The notes under the pieces: generated by a model
Told to the model about the DNA's origin: nothing
Database searches by the model: none
The model's input: only the letters and a program-made list of their open reading frames with translations
NCBI GenBank assembly: GCA_017622995.1
Contig: JAGAQA010000037.1
Span: 1-40,980 of the forward strand
Origin: Oscillospiraceae bacterium
GTDB taxonomy: Bacteria > Bacillota > Clostridia > Oscillospirales > Oscillospiraceae
Length of the DNA stretch: 40,980 nt
Direction of reading: 5' to 3'
Shown here: positions 15,540-24,069 of the stretch, in pieces
Numbering within the stretch: position 1 is the first letter of the stretch
Layout of the letters: the number at the start of each line of letters is the position of its first letter
Translations under genes and position numbers: made by a program

Positions 15540-16652
15540 ATGAGAAGAAAACTTGCACTGTTTCTCTTCACACTGCTGATGCTTTCTCCTGTGACGGCCA
15601 GGGCTGCGGCGGTGGAAAGCGGCAGCGTATACTGCTTTGCGGCCGGAGATTTTACCGGGAACATGGAAGGAGCGGCACTTCTGGAAACGCCGGATACCGG
15701 GGTATTGCGTTTAGACCGCCGGGTAATCCGTGAGGGGGATGTACTCACAATGGCGCAGTTGGAAAACCTGACCTTTACCCCTTACCAGACGGAAGTGGAC
15801 AATCAGGCAACGGTCATCTATCTCCCGGTTTCAGAAGCGGGAATCGGCCAGGAAACCGCGTTTACGCTTGGCATTCGGGGAAAGGAGAACAAGCCGCCCG
15901 TAGCGGAGGATTCCACGCTGGAGACCTATAAAAACCTGCCGAATACCGGCTCTCTGCGGGCAAGTGATCCGGAAGGGGAGCCCCTGAGCTTTTCCGTGAC
16001 CCGTCAGCCCCGGCGGGGAGAAGTGGTAATCTCCCAGGATGGAAGCTTCACCTATACCCCGAAGAACAATAAGGTTGGTGTGGATTCCTTTGCCTATACC
16101 GCGTCTGATCCCGGAGGAAAAGTATCCCGGGAGGCAACAGTGACCATTACCATTCTGCGCCCTACGGAACCAACCGCCTATACGGATACCCTGGGCACAG
16201 ACTGCTGCTTTGAGGCGGAGTGGATGAGATCTTCCGGAATCTTTTCCGGGGAAAGCCTGGCGCAGAAGCCGGTCTTTCAGCCGGGCAAAGAGGTTACAAA
16301 GGGGGAATTCCTTGCCATGGCTGTCAAAACACTGAGCATTCCCGTGGAGGATACAGCCAGCGATCAATACGGCGGCAATCTCCCACAGTGGCTGCGTCCC
16401 TATGCCACTGCGGCACTGCGTGCCGGACTGACAGACCGGCAGCCCTGGCAGGAGTGGCAGGCGGATGAGACTGCAAAAGGGGAAGATGCAGCCGCGCTGT
16501 TGTGCAGCGCCCTGGATCTGGATGCCGATGAGAAAACCCAATTCGATGAATTGAGAGAACGGGAAATTGTTCTTTCGGAGGGAGAGGCGCTGACCCGTCA
16601 GACGGCGGCCATTGCGCTGTACCGGCTCAGTGAACTGAAAAAAGTGGAGTAA
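15540..16652 (+). CDS. Secreted protein with cadherin/Ig-like domain and S-layer-like C terminus
   Basis: 370 residues with a Sec signal peptide (MRRKLALFLFTLLMLSPVTA, cleavage after ARA). Residues of about 115-205 form a cadherin/Ig-like module: NKPPVAEDSTLETYKNLPN, then ASDPEGEPLSF, GSFTYTPKNNKVGVDSF and YTASDPGG. Residues of about 220-365 resemble S-layer homology or dockerin-like repeat pairs (KEVTKGEFLAMAVKTL, LRPYATAALRAGL, LTRQTAAIALYRL), which may bind cell wall polymers. GGAGG lies nine bases upstream of ATG 15540 and is inside the hairpin above. The protein is likely on the cell surface. It lacks an LPXTG or clear enzymatic domain. Confidence 0.75.
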   Translation: MRRKLALFLFTLLMLSPVTARAAAVESGSVYCFAAGDFTGNMEGAALLETPDTGVLRLDRRVIREGDVLTMAQLENLTFTPYQTEVDNQATVIYLPVSEAGIGQETAFTLGIRGKENKPPVAEDSTLETYKNLPNTGSLRASDPEGEPLSFSVTRQPRRGEVVISQDGSFTYTPKNNKVGVDSFAYTASDPGGKVSREATVTITILRPTEPTAYTDTLGTDCCFEAEWMRSSGIFSGESLAQKPVFQPGKEVTKGEFLAMAVKTLSIPVEDTASDQYGGNLPQWLRPYATAALRAGLTDRQPWQEWQADETAKGEDAAALLCSALDLDADEKTQFDELREREIVLSEGEALTRQTAAIALYRLSELKKVE

Positions 16653-16670
16653 GTCAACCAAAAACATGAA

Positions 16671-16698
16671 AACCCCCGCTGCCTACGCAGCGGGGGTT
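16671..16698. terminator. Bidirectional terminator
   Basis: Perfect twelve-base stem AACCCCCGCTGC / GCAGCGGGGGTT with a CTAC loop. It lies 18 bases after the stop of the S-layer-like gene, with TTTC following. On the - strand TTTTCATGTTTTT follows. Confidence 0.82.
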
Positions 16699-16871
16699 TC
16701 CTGCAAAAGGAATAGAAAGAAGAGAGGTAGAAAAGAGGATCTACGGATAAGAAAGGGAGCGGCTCACGGCTTCCGCAACCTTTCTGCTATTAAAATACCG
16801 GGGGAATTTGAACAGCAAATAGCGGAATTGAAAACAGAATTCAACGAAAATGTGAACAATCCCTTTGGTTT

Positions 16872-17705
16872 CTATTGAAAAATCCCCAGTTCTTTGGGAT
16901 CAAACCCTTCAAAAATCGGAATCCAGCCTTCCCGCACCGCAGCTTGAAAATCCTCAGGCGTTTTGATGGTCCAGCTGACACCCTGGATGCCCCACAGCTT
17001 GCGGCAGATGGCATTGCTGGTGGTTTTCCGGTCCTCAAACCGGTAGGCTATGAAATCGGGTCTCGTCAGGAAGTTTTCCAGATAGTAGGTACAAACAAAC
17101 CGAACCGGCCAGGAAAAGGTTTTATCCCGCTTGACGGAATTTTCGGAAAGCTGGCCCCGGATCAGTTCCGGATGGTGCCTGCGCAGATACCGGATGCAAC
17201 GGGGGTCGAAGGATTCCAGGCAGAAGGGGCCTTTGTAGCTTTCCAGCATCCGGCAGACGGCCTCCGTCAGCGCACCGGCGTTTCCTTTGTAGGTTTTCAG
17301 CTCAATGATCAAGGGGGCTTGTCCGGCATACAGGTCCAGAACCTGCCCCAGGGTGGGGATGGTTTCCTGGGTGCCGGCCAGATGGATGGCAGGCAGATCC
17401 TCTGCGGTCAGCTCCTCCAGGATTCCTTCCCGGCCGGTTACCCGTTTCAGGTCAGAGTCATGGAGAATGGCCAGGGTGCCGTCTTTCAGCAGATGAACAT
17501 CCAGTTCGATTCCATAGCCTTTTTCCAGCGCTGCCCGGAAAGCGGCCATGCTGTTTTCCGGTTTGGACGGGTCATGGAGCCCTCTGTGGGCATATGCCCA
17601 GGGTCGCAGCGCCTCCAGGCCAACATGCTGCTTCCTCCCCCGCAGGCAGAAAACATGCAGGATCATACAGATCAGCAAAATAAGGATCAGAACAAACATG
17701 ATCAT
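16872..17705 (-). CDS. Membrane-anchored glycerophosphodiester phosphodiesterase
   Basis: 277-residue enzyme with one N-terminal membrane segment (MIMFVLILILLICMILHVF), then a TIM-barrel GDPD domain. Active-site motifs are visible: AHRGLHDPSKPENS (His-Arg and Glu) and GIELDVHLLKDGTLAILHD (Glu, Asp, His). It hydrolyses glycerophosphodiesters to glycerol-3-phosphate and an alcohol, useful for lipid or teichoic acid recycling. The start at 17705 follows AAAGGAAG by three bases, with ATG 17699 as alternative. A TTG at 17750 that overlaps the upstream stop would extend the N terminus by 15 residues but has no ribosome site. It is in an operon with the MFS gene. Confidence 0.85.
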   Translation of the reverse strand: MIMFVLILILLICMILHVFCLRGRKQHVGLEALRPWAYAHRGLHDPSKPENSMAAFRAALEKGYGIELDVHLLKDGTLAILHDSDLKRVTGREGILEELTAEDLPAIHLAGTQETIPTLGQVLDLYAGQAPLIIELKTYKGNAGALTEAVCRMLESYKGPFCLESFDPRCIRYLRRHHPELIRGQLSENSVKRDKTFSWPVRFVCTYYLENFLTRPDFIAYRFEDRKTTSNAICRKLWGIQGVSWTIKTPEDFQAAVREGWIPIFEGFDPKELGIFQ

Positions 17706-17746
17706 TCGCTTCCTTTTGAAATGGGTTTGTATCGATTTGACGGTCG

Positions 17747-19066
17747 TCAATCTTCTACATCATATGCCTCCAGCCCCTTTTTGGCAGGGACCTTGTTGTC
17801 ACCATGGCGGACAAAGCCCATGGTCACAAAGGAGGCAAAAACAAACAGTGCCGCGTAAGGGAACAGGGACAGATAGCTCACATTGCGCAGCAGCCAACCG
17901 GCTGCAATGGGAGTGACAATCTGAGCGGACATGGAAAAGGTGTAGTAGAGCCCCGTAAATTTGCCAACTTCACTGCCGCTGCACATTTCCACCACCATGG
18001 GCAGGCTGTTCACATTGATTGCGGCCCAGGCAAGGCCCACAAGCAGGAACAGAATATAGAGAACCGGGCTGAAGCCCTGGAGGACGCTGGTCAGCAAAAA
18101 GGCCACCAGAAAGCTGCCGGACAGCAGCAGGGTACCAAAACGGATGGTTTTCCGCCGGCCGATGCGGCTGGCTACATTGCCCACGGGGATGTAACTGAGG
18201 ATGGCGCCGCCGGTGGCAATGGTCAGGCAGGTATTCGCCTGGCCCAGGCTCATACCCCAGACATTCTCCGCATAAACGGAAAACCAGGTGCTTACGCCGT
18301 TGTAGCCGATAAACCACAGGCTGATGGAAATCAAAAGGAACGCAAGACTCCGCTTCACAGCCTTCGGGAGGAGCTCGCCCTTTTCCGTCTTCTCGGCCAG
18401 GTCATCCTCCGGGTGCTGCTTTTCAAATTCCTCCTGCTTTTTCACCAGCTCCGGCTCATTGACAAAGAACATCACAATGGCCAGGGCAACCGCCATGATT
18501 CCTGCCACAATGGCAAACAGGGGAAGGTAGCTTACATAGGTTTCGCTTTTCACATGATAGAGGAAGGTGGTAATCAGCAGATAGAGGATACCGCCTACAG
18601 CGCCCATGAGATTGATGATGGCATTGGCCTTGGAACGCAGAGGCTTGGGGGTGATGTCCGGCATCAGCGCAACGGCGGGACTGCGGTAGGTGCCCATGGC
18701 AATCAGCAGCAATCCAAGACAGAGGATAAACAGGGCGATTTTTCCGCCGCCGGGGGCAGCGTGGTAGCTGTCTGCCCAGATGGGAAGCTGGAGCATCAGC
18801 ACAATTGCGGCCAGAGTGCCAAAGAGGATAAAGGGTCTGCGCCGTCCCAGAGGACTTTTGCATTTGTCGGAAAGTCCGCCAAACAGGGGCAGCAGGAACA
18901 GTGCCAGCACATTGTCCGCAGCCATGATGGCACCGGATAGGGTCTCATTCAGGTGAAAGGTGTTGGTCAGGATCAGGGGAACCAGATTGTCGTACATCTG
19001 CCAGAAGGCGCAGATAGACAGGAATGCAAAGCCCACAAGGACCGTGCGTTTGGTGTCGAGTTTCAT
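17747..19066 (-). CDS. MFS sugar-type transporter
   Basis: 439-residue transporter with twelve hydrophobic segments. The family loop motif is present in GGLSDKCKSPLGRRRPFILFG between helices 2 and 3 (acidic and basic residues as in MFS/GPH-type carriers), and a second-half counterpart in NVASRIGRRKTIRFGTL. There is a long charged central loop (PELVKKQEEFEKQHPEDDLA). The SLC45-like pattern suggests a sugar or organic solute, not certain. The start at 19066 has GGAGG eight bases upstream. The glycerophosphodiesterase gene follows with almost no gap. Confidence 0.83.
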   Translation of the reverse strand: MKLDTKRTVLVGFAFLSICAFWQMYDNLVPLILTNTFHLNETLSGAIMAADNVLALFLLPLFGGLSDKCKSPLGRRRPFILFGTLAAIVLMLQLPIWADSYHAAPGGGKIALFILCLGLLLIAMGTYRSPAVALMPDITPKPLRSKANAIINLMGAVGGILYLLITTFLYHVKSETYVSYLPLFAIVAGIMAVALAIVMFFVNEPELVKKQEEFEKQHPEDDLAEKTEKGELLPKAVKRSLAFLLISISLWFIGYNGVSTWFSVYAENVWGMSLGQANTCLTIATGGAILSYIPVGNVASRIGRRKTIRFGTLLLSGSFLVAFLLTSVLQGFSPVLYILFLLVGLAWAAINVNSLPMVVEMCSGSEVGKFTGLYYTFSMSAQIVTPIAAGWLLRNVSYLSLFPYAALFVFASFVTMGFVRHGDNKVPAKKGLEAYDVED

Positions 19067-19088
19067 GGCAAGCCCTCCATTTGTCCGG

Positions 19089-19121
19089 TCTGCCGCAAAA
19101 ACGGCAGCTGTGTGCGGCAGA
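19089..19121 (-). promoter_or_regulatory. Leader hairpin upstream of the MFS gene
   Basis: TCTGCCGCA (19089-19097) pairs perfectly with TGCGGCAGA (19113-19121). Part of each arm could instead pair with an inner CGGCAG, giving two competing folds. It lies 23 bases before the start codon. Role unknown. Confidence 0.35.
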
Positions 19122-19179
19122 ACTCCACAAAAGGATCCCAGGGAATGGACAGAAAATTGTGGAGAATGCTTCTGCTTTA

Positions 19180-20076
19180 TTATAGACCCTTTTGTTCCGC
19201 TTGTCCAGTGGTGCGCAGAAGGTGATTCAGGTAATTGAGTACCTTTTTCTTATCCAGGGACCAGGTTGGCGCAATGAGTTCCCGCCGGGCACCGTCGCCG
19301 GTGATCCGATGCACCACGGTTTCCGGGGGCAGCAGGGCAATACACCTGCCAAGAATGCTGCCGTATTCCTCCATGGTCAGGCAGCGGAATTCTCCCTGCC
19401 GATAGGACGTTTCCAGAGCGGTATCCTTCAGCACGTGCAGAAGGTGAAATTTGACACCGTCTGTGCCGCAGCTTACAGCCAGACGGGTGGTTTCCAGCAT
19501 ATCCTCTTCCGTATCTCCGGGAAGCCCCAGAATAATATGGGTTACCACATTGAGGCCCGCCCTTTTCAGCCGCTTGACAGCATCCACATACGCACTGGTT
19601 TCATAGCAGCGGTTCATGGCCCGGGCGGTTGCATCGTTGGCGGTTTGCAGTCCCAGTTCGATGCTGACAGGCTTTTCTCTGTTGAGCCCTTCCAGCAGCG
19701 AGATGACTTCCTCTGGCAAACAGTCCGGCCGGGTGCCAATGGAAAGTCCCACAATCCAGTCCGGCTTCATGGCCTCCCGGAACAGCGTTTCCAGCTTTTC
19801 CACCGGGGCGTAGGTGCCGGTGAAGGACTGAAAGTAGGCAATGTATTTCCCAGTTTTGCATTTGGCCCTAACCCGCTCTTTGGCAAGCTCCAGCTGCTTT
19901 TCAATGCTGCCACAGCCACGCTGGGCAAATTCTCCGCTTCCGGAACCGGAGCAGAAGGCACAGCCGCCGGTGCCCAGGCGGCCGTCCCGGTTGGGACAGG
20001 TGAAGCCGCCGTCCAGGGACAGTTTATATACCTTGCAGCCAAAAAGCGCCCGGTAGTAGTCGTTTGCAGTACGCAT
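19180..20076 (-). CDS. Radical SAM protein, TIGR01212 (YtqA-like) family
   Basis: 298-residue enzyme-type protein. The N terminus MRTANDYYRALFGCKVYKLS leads into an extended iron-sulfur motif FTCPNRDGRLGTGGCAFCSG (Cys-x11-Cys-x2-Cys) that characterises this radical SAM family, instead of the usual CxxxCxxC. Later motifs include SIELGLQTANDATARAMNR and THIILGLPGDTEEDML. The start at 20076 is chosen for GGAGG eight bases upstream; an upstream in-frame extension lacks one. The substrate of the family was long unassigned. It stands alone. Confidence 0.88.
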   Translation of the reverse strand: MRTANDYYRALFGCKVYKLSLDGGFTCPNRDGRLGTGGCAFCSGSGSGEFAQRGCGSIEKQLELAKERVRAKCKTGKYIAYFQSFTGTYAPVEKLETLFREAMKPDWIVGLSIGTRPDCLPEEVISLLEGLNREKPVSIELGLQTANDATARAMNRCYETSAYVDAVKRLKRAGLNVVTHIILGLPGDTEEDMLETTRLAVSCGTDGVKFHLLHVLKDTALETSYRQGEFRCLTMEEYGSILGRCIALLPPETVVHRITGDGARRELIAPTWSLDKKKVLNYLNHLLRTTGQAEQKGL

Positions 20077-20289
20077 GGCGATCCTCCAATATGGGATAAT
20101 GAGACGGAAAGCTGTGGTTTTTTCCAAAATCACAGCTTCGGCAACGCGGTCAAGGGATGCCGTTTCAATTGAAAGACTACTTTCCATTGAAACACAGTAT
20201 TAGAATACCTCGGAACAAGGACAAATGCAACGGGGGAAATGTATGAAAACGGTCATTTGTAACATTTTTACGAACACTTCTCTGGCTGC

Positions 20290-20317
20290 TTGCAAGGCGG
20301 GGGAAATGTGTTATAAT
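20290..20317 (+). promoter_or_regulatory. Promoter of the lipid kinase/Nudix operon
   Basis: TTGCAA (20290-20295), 16-base spacer, TATAAT (20312-20317). A seven-base leader hairpin ATCCGGG/CCCGGAT lies at 20334-20352. Confidence 0.75.
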
Positions 20318-20374
20318 AAGCAAATAAGAAAACATCCGGGCTGCTCCCGGATCGCAAAGTGAGAGGAAATACCC

Positions 20375-21262
20375 ATGAAAAAAATGCTTTTGGTCGTGAA
20401 TCCATATTCCGGGCAGAAGAAAGCAGCAAAAATGCTGGCAGAGATCATCGCGCTGTTTAACCGTGCGGACTATGCCGTGCAGACCTATATTACTGCCGGT
20501 CCCGGCGATGCCGTCAGTGAGGTTGCCAGACTTTGCGATCAGGTGGACCTGATCGTCTGCTGCGGTGGCGACGGCACATTTAATGAGACCATTTCGGGGC
20601 TGCTCCAGGCAGGCTCCAAAACACCGGTTGGATATATTCCCGCCGGTTCTACCAATGATTTTGCTTCCAGCCTCCACCTTTCCGGTGACCTTCTGGAGGC
20701 AGCAAGGGAGATCATTGAGGGTCAGCCTGTATCCTACGATGCCGGCAGCTTCGGAGGACGGATTTTCTCCTATGTGGCATCCTTTGGCGCCTTTACCCGG
20801 GCCAGCTATGCCACCCCCCAGAATATCAAGAATGCCCTGGGGCATACGGCCTATGTGCTGGAGGGAATTCAGGAATTGTCCCAGATCCGGAAGGAGCACA
20901 TCCGGATGATTGTGGATGGGGAAGAGGTGGAGGATGATTTCCTTTTTGGCGCCATCTGCAATTCCACCTCTGTGGGCGGTATTCTGACCCTGGACCCTGA
21001 CGTGGTGGATCTTCAGGACAACAAACTGGAAATCCTTCTGATCCGGGCGCCCCGCAGTCTGGCAGAGCTTCGGGAGTGCATTCTCGCGGTGCAGAGCCAG
21101 AAGTACAACTGTGCGATGCTGACCTTCCGTTCCGCGACCCATATCCGGATTTTTGCGGATCCGGAAATGCCCTGGACCCTGGACGGCGAACGGGAGGACG
21201 GCCACAGCGAGGTCGTGGTCACACCCGTCCATCTGGCCTACCGGCTGATAAAGAGGGAATAA
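20375..21262 (+). CDS. Diacylglycerol/lipid kinase family protein (YegS/DgkB-like)
   Basis: 295-residue protein of the diacylglycerol kinase catalytic family, which phosphorylates lipid hydroxyls with ATP at the membrane. The nucleotide-binding signature CCGGDGTFNETISGLL is at about residues 64-79, followed by GYIPAGSTNDFASSL. The N terminus KKMLLVVNPYSGQKKAAKML is typical. The ATG at 20375 follows GAGAGGA by eight bases. The Nudix gene begins one base after its stop, so the two are cotranscribed. The exact lipid (diacylglycerol or another) cannot be told. Confidence 0.9.
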   Translation: MKKMLLVVNPYSGQKKAAKMLAEIIALFNRADYAVQTYITAGPGDAVSEVARLCDQVDLIVCCGGDGTFNETISGLLQAGSKTPVGYIPAGSTNDFASSLHLSGDLLEAAREIIEGQPVSYDAGSFGGRIFSYVASFGAFTRASYATPQNIKNALGHTAYVLEGIQELSQIRKEHIRMIVDGEEVEDDFLFGAICNSTSVGGILTLDPDVVDLQDNKLEILLIRAPRSLAELRECILAVQSQKYNCAMLTFRSATHIRIFADPEMPWTLDGEREDGHSEVVVTPVHLAYRLIKRE

Positions 21263-21263
21263 G

Positions 21264-21737
21264 ATGCACAATTCTACACTGTGTTATGTCATTCAAGGGG
21301 ATCAGGTGCTGATGCTCCACCGGGTGAAAAAGAAGAATGATGTGAATAAGGATAAGTGGATTGGCATCGGCGGAAAGTTTGAGCAGGAGGAAAGCCCGGA
21401 CGAATGCCTGCTCCGGGAATGCTGGGAGGAGACGGGACTGACGCTGACCTCCTGGCAGTGCCGTGGCGTTGTGACCTTTCTGCAGGAGGGCGGAGAAGGG
21501 GAATATATGTATCTCTTTACCGCGGACGGGTTCGAAGGAAATCTGCACGACTGCCCGGAGGGAGATCTGCAGTGGGTCAGCCGGGAGTTTCTGTATGGCC
21601 TCCCCATGTGGGAAGGGGACAGGATCTTTCTGGATCTGCTGTGGCAGGACGCTCCGTTTTTCCTGCTGACCCTTCGTTATCGGGGCGATGTGCTGATACA
21701 GGCTGTATTAAACGGTCAGGAAATCCACAGGATATGA
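21264..21737 (+). CDS. Nudix hydrolase (8-oxo-dGTPase-like)
   Basis: 157-residue Nudix protein. The Nudix box is complete: GGKFEQEESPDECLLRECWE followed by ETG (Gx5Ex7REUxEExG). The N-terminal strand CYVIQGDQVLMLHRVKKKND and a conserved W resemble MutT-like 8-oxo-dGTP diphosphatases. These sanitise the nucleotide pool or hydrolyse other nucleoside diphosphate derivatives. It starts one base after the kinase gene, with AGAGGGA as the ribosome site, and is closed by a strong terminator. Confidence 0.9.
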   Translation: MHNSTLCYVIQGDQVLMLHRVKKKNDVNKDKWIGIGGKFEQEESPDECLLRECWEETGLTLTSWQCRGVVTFLQEGGEGEYMYLFTADGFEGNLHDCPEGDLQWVSREFLYGLPMWEGDRIFLDLLWQDAPFFLLTLRYRGDVLIQAVLNGQEIHRI

Positions 21738-21748
21738 CGCAAATGTGT

Positions 21749-21776
21749 CGGGCCGGGATTCCGGCCCGGTCTTTTT
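21749..21776 (+). terminator. Terminator after the Nudix gene
   Basis: Perfect eight-base stem CGGGCCGG / CCGGCCCG with a GATT loop, followed by GTCTTTTTT. Confidence 0.92.
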
Positions 21777-21792
21777 TGAAAGGGAGCGCGTT

Positions 21793-22149
21793 ATGTGGCA
21801 GGAATCGGAATCCGAAGTGGTACGCCTGCAAAAGGTACTGGCCCATAACGGTCTGAGGGGCCAGAAGCTGATGGAGAAATTCTGCACTGCCCAGCGGCAG
21901 GACAGCATCATGAAAACCCACACGGCCCTGGACCGGGCAATGGAATTTCTGACAGACTGCTATGGGGATGGTCCGGAGCTGACCCTGCTGCTTGCCGGGA
22001 TCACGGACAGCGCACATTTGATGGACTTTATCACGCGCCACGGCTGCCCCGGGTATGTGGCACGCAGCGGACGGCTGAAATACCAGATGAACGAGCAGAC
22101 CTTGCAGCAGGCCTGCCGGGAAACGAGCACAGAAAGGAAAAACACATAA
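21793..22149 (+). CDS. 118-residue protein of unknown function
   Basis: I do not recognise this protein. The start at 21793 (MWQESESEVVRL) has AAAGGGAG seven bases upstream. It is soluble, mostly helical, and contains HNGLRGQKLMEKFC and a C-terminal MDFITRHGCPGYVARSGRLK segment that looks like a small domain. No signal peptide or membrane segment is seen. Its gene ends one base before the TauE/SafE gene, so the two form an operon, although the Nudix terminator sits just upstream and no separate promoter is obvious. Transcription may rely on read-through. Confidence 0.7.
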   Translation: MWQESESEVVRLQKVLAHNGLRGQKLMEKFCTAQRQDSIMKTHTALDRAMEFLTDCYGDGPELTLLLAGITDSAHLMDFITRHGCPGYVARSGRLKYQMNEQTLQQACRETSTERKNT

Positions 22150-22926
22150 ATGAAGCTATTGATCACAATTCTTGTAACCTTTTTCGCGGGAATGGGCGCG
22201 GGCCTGGGCACCGGCTTTGCCGGACTCAGTGCCGCCGCGGTCATCAGTCCCATGCTGATTACATTTCTTCACATGGAGCCCTATATGGCGGTAGGCATCG
22301 CCCTTTCCTCCGATGTTCTGGCCAGTGCGGTGTCGGCCTACACCTATGGAAAGAACAAGAATCTGGATATTCGAAACGGCCTGATTATGATGGCCAGTGT
22401 GCTGGCCTTTACCGTGGTGGGAAGCTATGCTGCCAGTCTTGTTCCCTCCAGAACCATGGGAAGCTTTTCCGTGTTTATGACCTTCCTGCTGGGTGTAAAA
22501 TTCATTGTCCGGCCGGTTATGACCACCAAAGAGGCCATGCAGGGCGTTTCCGCCGGGAAACGGGCGGTGCAGTCTCTGGTCTGCGGCTGCATGATTGGTT
22601 TTATCTGCGGCTTCGTAGGAGCGGGCGGCGGAATGATGATGCTGCTGATTCTCACAAGCGTTTTGGGGTATGAGCTGAAAACTGCCGTAGGAACCAGTGT
22701 GTTCATCATGGCCTTTACGGCGTTTACCGGTGCTGCTTCCCATTTTGCCATCGGTGGGGCGCCGGACTGGGGCGTATTCTTCCTGAGTGTGGTGTTTACC
22801 TTCCTGTGGGCCCGTGTTGCCGCGGTATTCGCAAACAAGGCATCCGCCAAAACCCTGAACCGTGCCACCGGTGTGATCCTGGTAATTTTGGGAATCGTCG
22901 TAATGGGGTTTCAGTATCTGACATAA
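22150..22926 (+). CDS. TauE/SafE family sulfite/anion exporter
   Basis: 258-residue membrane protein with about eight hydrophobic segments, in two repeated halves. Family motifs are GAGLGTGFAGLSAAAVISPM near residue 15 and GFICGFVGAGGGMMMLLIL in the second half. These proteins export sulfite, sulfoacetate or related anions. The ATG follows directly after the TAA of the upstream gene, with AAAGGAAAAACACATAA as a weak ribosome site. Translational coupling to the 118-residue protein is likely. A strong terminator follows. Confidence 0.88.
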   Translation: MKLLITILVTFFAGMGAGLGTGFAGLSAAAVISPMLITFLHMEPYMAVGIALSSDVLASAVSAYTYGKNKNLDIRNGLIMMASVLAFTVVGSYAASLVPSRTMGSFSVFMTFLLGVKFIVRPVMTTKEAMQGVSAGKRAVQSLVCGCMIGFICGFVGAGGGMMMLLILTSVLGYELKTAVGTSVFIMAFTAFTGAASHFAIGGAPDWGVFFLSVVFTFLWARVAAVFANKASAKTLNRATGVILVILGIVVMGFQYLT

Positions 22927-22931
22927 GAAAA

Positions 22932-22961
22932 GGCCGTGCGGAAAACCGCACGACCTTTTTT
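22932..22961. terminator. Bidirectional terminator between convergent genes
   Basis: Stem GGCCGTGCGG / CCGCACGACC (one mismatch) with an AAAA loop, followed by TTTTTT on the + strand and TTTTCTT on the - strand. Confidence 0.9.
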
Positions 22962-22968
22962 ATGGCTC

Positions 22969-23916
22969 TTATTTCGCGAACGCGTCTACAGCCAGCTTAA
23001 AGGCACCATAGGCGCCGGCATCATTGCCCAGGGAAGCCAGGGCAAAGCGCACCTGGGAGGCAGCGTGGAAGACGTATTTATGGAAGTAGGGCTCGATGCC
23101 CTCCAGCAGCACATGGCCTGCCTTGCTGACACCGCCGCCGATGACAACGGCCTCGGGGTCAACCGCAGAGCACACGCTGCCCAGGAATTGGCCCATGTAG
23201 TCGTAGTACTGGTCCAGGATCTCCAGGGCCACAGCGTCGCCTGCCTTGCCTGCGTCAAAAATATCCCGGCAGGTCAGGTCCGTCAGAGTGCGCAGGGAGG
23301 AAGCGGCCTCGTCCTTGTCCAGCCGCAGCTTGGCCAGCCGGACAATGCCGGTGGCGGAGCAATACTGCTCCACACAGCCCCGCTTGCCGCAGCCGCACAC
23401 GGCGGTCTCTCTGGGGTCCAGTACCATGTGGCCCAGCTCCGCGCCGGAACCGTGGGTGCCGTGGAGGAGCCTTCCTTCCACAATGATGCCGCCGCCGACA
23501 CCGGTGCCCAGGGTAACGAACACGATGTTCTCACAGCCCTGGCCGCCGCCCTTCCAGAATTCACCCAGGGCAGCCACATTGGCATCGTTACCGGCCTTTA
23601 CGGGAAGCCCGGTCAGGTCGCTGAGCTCTTTGGCAATGTTGAATACGCCCCAGCCCAGATTTACGCAGCGGTTCACCGTGCCGGAGGCATCCACGGGGCC
23701 GGGAACGCCGATGCCCAGGCCCAGCAGCGCTTCGTCCGGGATATTGTGGTCCTTCCGGTAGCCAGCCACAGATGCCGCGATGTCGGGCAGGATCTGCTTG
23801 CCGCCGTCTGCGGTTACGGTGGGAATTTCCCACTTGTCCAGCATATTACCGGTTTCGTCAAAGTAGGCGATCTTTACGGTGGTGCCGCCAAGATCCACGC
23901 CAAAGCCATATTTCAT
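22969..23916 (-). CDS. glcK: ROK family glucokinase
   Basis: 315-residue sugar kinase that phosphorylates glucose with ATP. The phosphate-binding loop GVDLGGTTVKIAYFD is at residues 6-20. The ROK zinc motif CGCGKRGCVEQYCS is at about 174-187 and the sugar-binding HGSGAELGHMVLD precedes it. GLGIGVPGPVD and GNDANVAALGEFW are also typical. The start at 23916 has GGAGGG at seven bases. It is a single gene converging on the TauE/SafE gene. ROK kinases sometimes act on other hexoses, but no helix-turn-helix is fused, so it is an enzyme and not a repressor. Confidence 0.9.
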   Translation of the reverse strand: MKYGFGVDLGGTTVKIAYFDETGNMLDKWEIPTVTADGGKQILPDIAASVAGYRKDHNIPDEALLGLGIGVPGPVDASGTVNRCVNLGWGVFNIAKELSDLTGLPVKAGNDANVAALGEFWKGGGQGCENIVFVTLGTGVGGGIIVEGRLLHGTHGSGAELGHMVLDPRETAVCGCGKRGCVEQYCSATGIVRLAKLRLDKDEAASSLRTLTDLTCRDIFDAGKAGDAVALEILDQYYDYMGQFLGSVCSAVDPEAVVIGGGVSKAGHVLLEGIEPYFHKYVFHAASQVRFALASLGNDAGAYGAFKLAVDAFAK

Positions 23917-24069
23917 TGGGGAGCCCTCCTGTTTGTAGTTTCTTCCATTATACTACAGGGAGTTCCAAAAAGAAAGATGGGGAAGCGGAATTTCCGAAAA
24001 AAAGCAGAAGCGGTTGCCTTAAAGCCCGGTTAAAGAATTGGAAAGAACCTTAAAAATTGGTTAAGACTG

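Noticed and set aside
14204-15748. 514-codon open frame opposite the lipoprotein gene
   Set aside because: Antisense shadow that crosses three gene boundaries. The + strand frame begins with a lipoprotein signal.
16666-16878. 70-codon frame after the S-layer-like gene
   Set aside because: Its start codon lies just before a strong terminator hairpin and it has no ribosome site. The stretch seems to hold only the terminator.
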